The translations under genes were made by a program, and so were the position numbers. This document shows positions 60,880-64,000 of a stretch of DNA of 64,000 nt, piece after piece (within the stretch, counting starts at the first letter, position 1; every line of letters starts with the position of its first letter). Source of the stretch: Punica granatum (lineage: Eukaryota > Streptophyta > Magnoliopsida > Myrtales > Lythraceae); NCBI RefSeq assembly GCF_007655135.1, contig NC_045128.1:11408001-11472000 (forward strand), given 5' to 3'. The notes under the pieces were generated by a model. The model saw only the letters and a program-made list of their open reading frames with translations, made no database searches and had not been told where the DNA came from.

Positions 60880-61815
60880 ATTTTAAACTAATGAAGCATG
60901 TGGCATCTCAATAAATCATCATAACTATGTTATGACTTTTATAGATTTGCTTGTCATCATTAGTAAGAAACTAGAAGCGGCACACCAGTGCTACGCCCGG
61001 AAATTTCCAAAAAAAAAAACAAAATCATAGCAGACAAATAATGAAAAAATGCGTTTTTTTTTGAACTTTTTCGGTAGAATTTTTACTCCTTTGCTGGATT
61101 ATATTTTCCGAATTATTACTTCTATTACGGGGCAGCAATGCTATGCTCTTTTCTCTTCTTCTTCTGCAGGCTGTGGGGTAGTTTTTTTATTTAATCGAAA
61201 AAAAAGAGCCATTAGGAACTGAAGGTAAAGTTTAACTTCAAACTAATGAAGCATGTGGCATCTCAGTAAATCATCATAACTATGTTATGACTTTTATAGA
61301 TTTGCTTGTTATCTTTAATAAGAGGGGTTTTTACCCTAAATGGCCCATAGTTTATCCGTTTTGTCAAATCTATCATATGTTCTTTTTTTTGTCAGATATA
61401 TCTCATGGTTTACTTTTTTGTATCAAATCTTTCCCGACGTTATCTTTTCCGTCGACATCTAACGGCCGTGCTGACGTGGCACATGGAGGGATATTGGGCC
61501 ACACTTGCCACGTGGGCGCCACGTCAGCACGGCCATTAGATGTCGACGGAAAAAATAACACTGGGATAGATTTGATGCAAAAAGTAAATCATGTGATAGA
61601 TTTAACCAAAAAAAGATATGATAGATTTGACGAAACAGGTAAATCATGAGTCATTTTAGGTAAATTGCCCTTAATAAGAAACTAGAAGCAACACACACGT
61701 CCTACGCGCGGAAATTTCAAAAAAAAATCATAGCAGACAATGAATGAAAAAATGCGTGATTTTTTTTGTAACTTTTTCGGTAGAACTTTTACTCCTTTGT
61801 TGTATTTTATTTTCA
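60880..61815. repeat. Duplicated segment, second copy split by a MITE
   Basis: Copy 1 (about 60880-61120) and copy 2 (about 61235-61322 plus 61671-61815) share 'actaatgaagcatgtggca', 'actatgttatgacttttata', 'gaaactagaagc', 'atcatagcagacaa' and 'aactttttcggtagaa'. Copy 2 is interrupted at 61323 by the foldback MITE. Confidence 0.85.
61315..61679. mobile_element. Mutator-type foldback MITE (347 bp)
   Basis: The element runs 61324-61670, from GGGGTTTTTACCC to GGTAAATTGCCC. Arms of about 150 bp pair well ('aaatctatcatat' with 'atatgatagattt'; 'ccgtcgacatctaacggcc' with its inverse) around a short centre near 61495. The 9-bp duplication TTAATAAGA lies at 61315-61323 and 61671-61679. The paralogous copy at about 60970 has the single empty site 'ttagtaaga'. 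Confidence 0.9.
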
Positions 61816-61899
61816 AACATTATTCACACCCGTATTATCCCAACCATATGCCTTCTCATTAAACCCAAATATTGAATTGCAGGTTCACCCTCTCAATTT

Positions 61900-62856
61900 A
61901 TGGGTGGAACGAGTTCGAGATCTGAAAGCGCCAATGTGGAGTCCAGTCAATCTCCACATACGAATTCTCCTTCGTCATTCACTCAACCTCCCAGCGGTGG
62001 CCCCGGTGACATCGACCCGAATGTTGAAGAAGTTACATCTCAAAATAGAAGTAGCAACACTGGCCAAAGATGGCAATGGGAAGACGATGAGCCGCTAATC
62101 AGTGCATGGCTAAATGTCGAGCAAGATCCCGTGGTCGGGGATAATCAAGCCGGCACCACATCTTGGGAGAGGATCCACCAGTATTGCCTGGAGGTTGACC
62201 ACAAGCGCTTCTCCACGAAGAAATCTAACGCGTTGAAGCAACGGTTCCACAAGATTCGCACGACCGTATCGTCCTTCTATGGATTCTATGCGCAAGCTGA
62301 TCGTCATAGAGCAAGCGGAGCAAACGATGATAATGTGTTGGCGATGGCTCATAATTTGTACTACAAGACGTATAACGTCAAATTCAACATGTTGTTGTAC
62401 TGGAATATTCTCCGCCATGAACCAAAATTTTTAACCCTTATTGATTCTCCCACTTAAGGTTCGAAGCGAACGAAGACAAATGCTTCCGGTGAATACACAA
62501 ACTCCTCCACTGGCGATGTGGATATTAACTCTCAAGTGCATCCATAAGGCAGAGATGTGGCTAAGAGAAAAATTGCTAAAGGAAAATCATCTAAAGGGAA
62601 ATAGGCAGTTGGTACTAAGCTGGGCGAGGCGACAGATGCTGTGAAGTCTTTGGCTATTGGTATAGAGAGTTAATATGACGGATTTGCAGTAAATAATGAA
62701 AAAGAGTTCGAGATCAAGCAAGAAGAAGTTAAGGCAAAGCATATAGAATCTGCATCGAGACTCATGGCAACTGACATGAGTAATTATTTTCCGGAAATGA
62801 TTGCCATTCATAAGAGGCTGTTAGAGGAAGGTCTTTCGAAGATTTTTAATTTTTAA
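61900..62856 (+). pseudogene. PIF/Harbinger ORF1 (Myb-like DNA-binding protein), decayed
   Basis: This is the second gene of Harbinger elements; its product helps the transposase bind DNA. After an intron-like acceptor ('attgaattgcag') the frame begins MGGTSSRSES. It carries the trihelix/Myb-like block WEDDEPLISAWLNV...SWERIHQYC...KRFSTKKSNALKQRFHKI and an NAM-like acidic C-terminal helix (KEFEIKQEEVKAKH...MATDM). One frame continues to 62856 but holds four in-frame stops (starting at 62455, 62545, 62602 and 62671). CAA or CAG glutamine codons are plausible ancestors for some of them. The first exon upstream is not identified. Confidence 0.82.
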
Positions 62857-63209
62857 TGACACTTATATTGTTTCCATTGTCGGGGTTCAAATTCATCATT
62901 TATGTTTGTAAGCTAATTGTCATCATTTATGTTTGTAATATTTACCTATCTAATGAAATTTAAATTTCATTATGTTATGTGTTTTTTCAAATTGTTAAAT
63001 AATTTACTTTTTAAAAAGTAGCAATTGGAAAGTAGCCGTTGGAAAGTGGTTATTTGAATATGTCCGGTGAGAAGTAACCGTTGAAAATTAACCGTTACAA
63101 AGTAGCCATTGGAATCCTCTCTATAAAATGATTTCACTGTCATATGCATTCATTCACATTCCTTCGTCTCCCATTCATATCCCCTCGTCTCCAATTCAAA
63201 TTTTTCCAA
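62857..63209. other. Spacer between the two Harbinger genes
   Basis: Contains several imperfect repeats of 'agtagccgttggaaagt' (about 63019-63110), probably promoter or leader of the transposase gene. Confidence 0.5.
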
Positions 63210-64000
63210 ACATGTCTAAAAACCCTAATGATCCCAACAATATGTCCATGGATCCATTGGACTGGATGGAAGATCTGTTGAAACATGCTACAGGTGAGCG
63301 CGTCATTGACCTCCTTCCAGAAGATGCAACAGGCCGCCTTCGATGAAAGCTCTTCCTCTAGATCAAAAAGGAAGACAATCGACAGGGATCATGAAGCAGG
63401 TCATAAGCAGCTTATACAGAACTACTTCATTGACGAGCCAATGTATTATGTCGAGACATTCCAATGACGGTTTAGAATGACAAAACGCTTGTTCCTTCGA
63501 ATTGTGGACGGTCTCTCAAGTGACGATCCATATTTCTAGCAGAAAAGAGATGTCGTGGGCAGAGCAAACCTATCTTTGCTACAAAAATGCACCGCGGCCA
63601 TGCGTATGTTAGCTTGCAGAGTAGGTTCTGACACCATTGACGAATATCTCCAGCTAGCAGAGAACACCGCGAACAAATGCCTCTACAAGTTTTATGAGCA
63701 CGTCATCTCGGCTTTTGGCCCTCAGTACTTGCGTCGGCCTAATGCAAAAGATGTCCAATGCCTACTATGGATTGGAGGGTCATGCCGTTTCCCGGGCATG
63801 ATGGGCAGCATTGACTGCATGCATTGGGAGTGAAAAAATTACCTAAAGGCATGGCACGGTATGTATAGGGGTCACCATGCAGTTCAAATTTTAATACTTA
63901 AAGCAATGGCAGGACTTGACCTTTGCATATGGCATTCATTTCTTGGTGTGGCCGGTCCAACAGTGACATCAACGTTTTAGATTGACCACCGGTTCTTGAT
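63210..64000 (+). pseudogene. PIF/Harbinger transposase (HARBI1-like nuclease), decayed, runs off the window
   Basis: The start at 63210 (MSKNPNDPNN) is out of frame with the rest, so a frameshift lies near 63290-63340. From there one frame gives RFRMTKRLFLRIVDGLS, QKCTAAMRMLACRVGSD, SRFPGMMGSIDCMHWE-like sequence (here CRFPGMMGSIDCMHWE, with the first catalytic Asp) and GMYRGHHAVQILILKA. In-frame stops begin at 63465 (TGA where the family has Arg), 63537 (TAG, family Gln) and 63831 (TGA, family Trp). A further frameshift near 63960 precedes NSDINVLD. The catalytic second Asp and Glu region lies mostly outside the window. Confidence 0.85.

Noticed and set aside
1..64000. tRNA, rRNA, snRNA or riboswitch genes
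   Set aside because: I found no convincing cloverleaf with A and B boxes, no rRNA core sequence and no riboswitch fold; a covariance-model scan would be decisive.

Overview
The window is nuclear DNA of a flowering plant, most likely a eudicot. Genes have GT-AG introns in AT-rich sequence, one gene encodes a chloroplast intron-splicing factor, and most of the remaining DNA is plant-type transposons. I cannot name the species. Only three intact host genes are supported. They are an ATL-family RING-H2 ubiquitin ligase (minus strand, about 10.8-12.2 kb), a CRM-domain protein that best fits CRS2-associated factor 1 (minus, 52.3-55.5 kb, five exons) and a GT47 exostosin-like glycosyltransferase (plus, 56.5-59.1 kb, four exons). 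A broken UGT78-like glucosyltransferase lies at 50.4-51.5 kb.

Layout. 1-9 kb: the 3' end of a long LTR (1-1292), a complete non-autonomous CACTA transposon (1407-4282, target duplication ACA) and a diverged, truncated copy of the same LTR type (4826 to about 8910). 9-15 kb: the ATL gene, with a 442-bp tandem duplication upstream of it. 15.2-25.3 kb: two nested solo LTRs of about 4.8 and 5.3 kb, each with its own 5-bp target duplication. 26.2-26.5 kb: the 3' remnant of a copia element. 26.8-34.6 kb: a 7.8-kb Mutator-like element (MULE) with long terminal inverted repeats and a perfect 10-bp target duplication. It carries a decayed mudrA-type transposase on the minus strand and, convergent to it, an intact small gene for a GRF zinc-finger protein with a C-terminal membrane anchor. 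A 29-bp minisatellite separates them. 35-38 kb: Mutator-type foldback MITEs. 39-50 kb: MITEs, two minisatellites, a gypsy gag remnant, a TRIM-like element, a GC-rich foldback MITE and simple repeats. 50-59 kb: the genic island. 59.5-64 kb: a LINE zinc-binding remnant, a duplicated segment split by another foldback MITE, and both decayed genes of a PIF/Harbinger element that runs off the right edge.

The three host genes show no functional link. Most of the structure is a record of transposition: at least eight insertions can be bounded by their target duplications. The best candidate for something under-described is the MULE with its convergent GRF zinc-finger membrane-protein gene.
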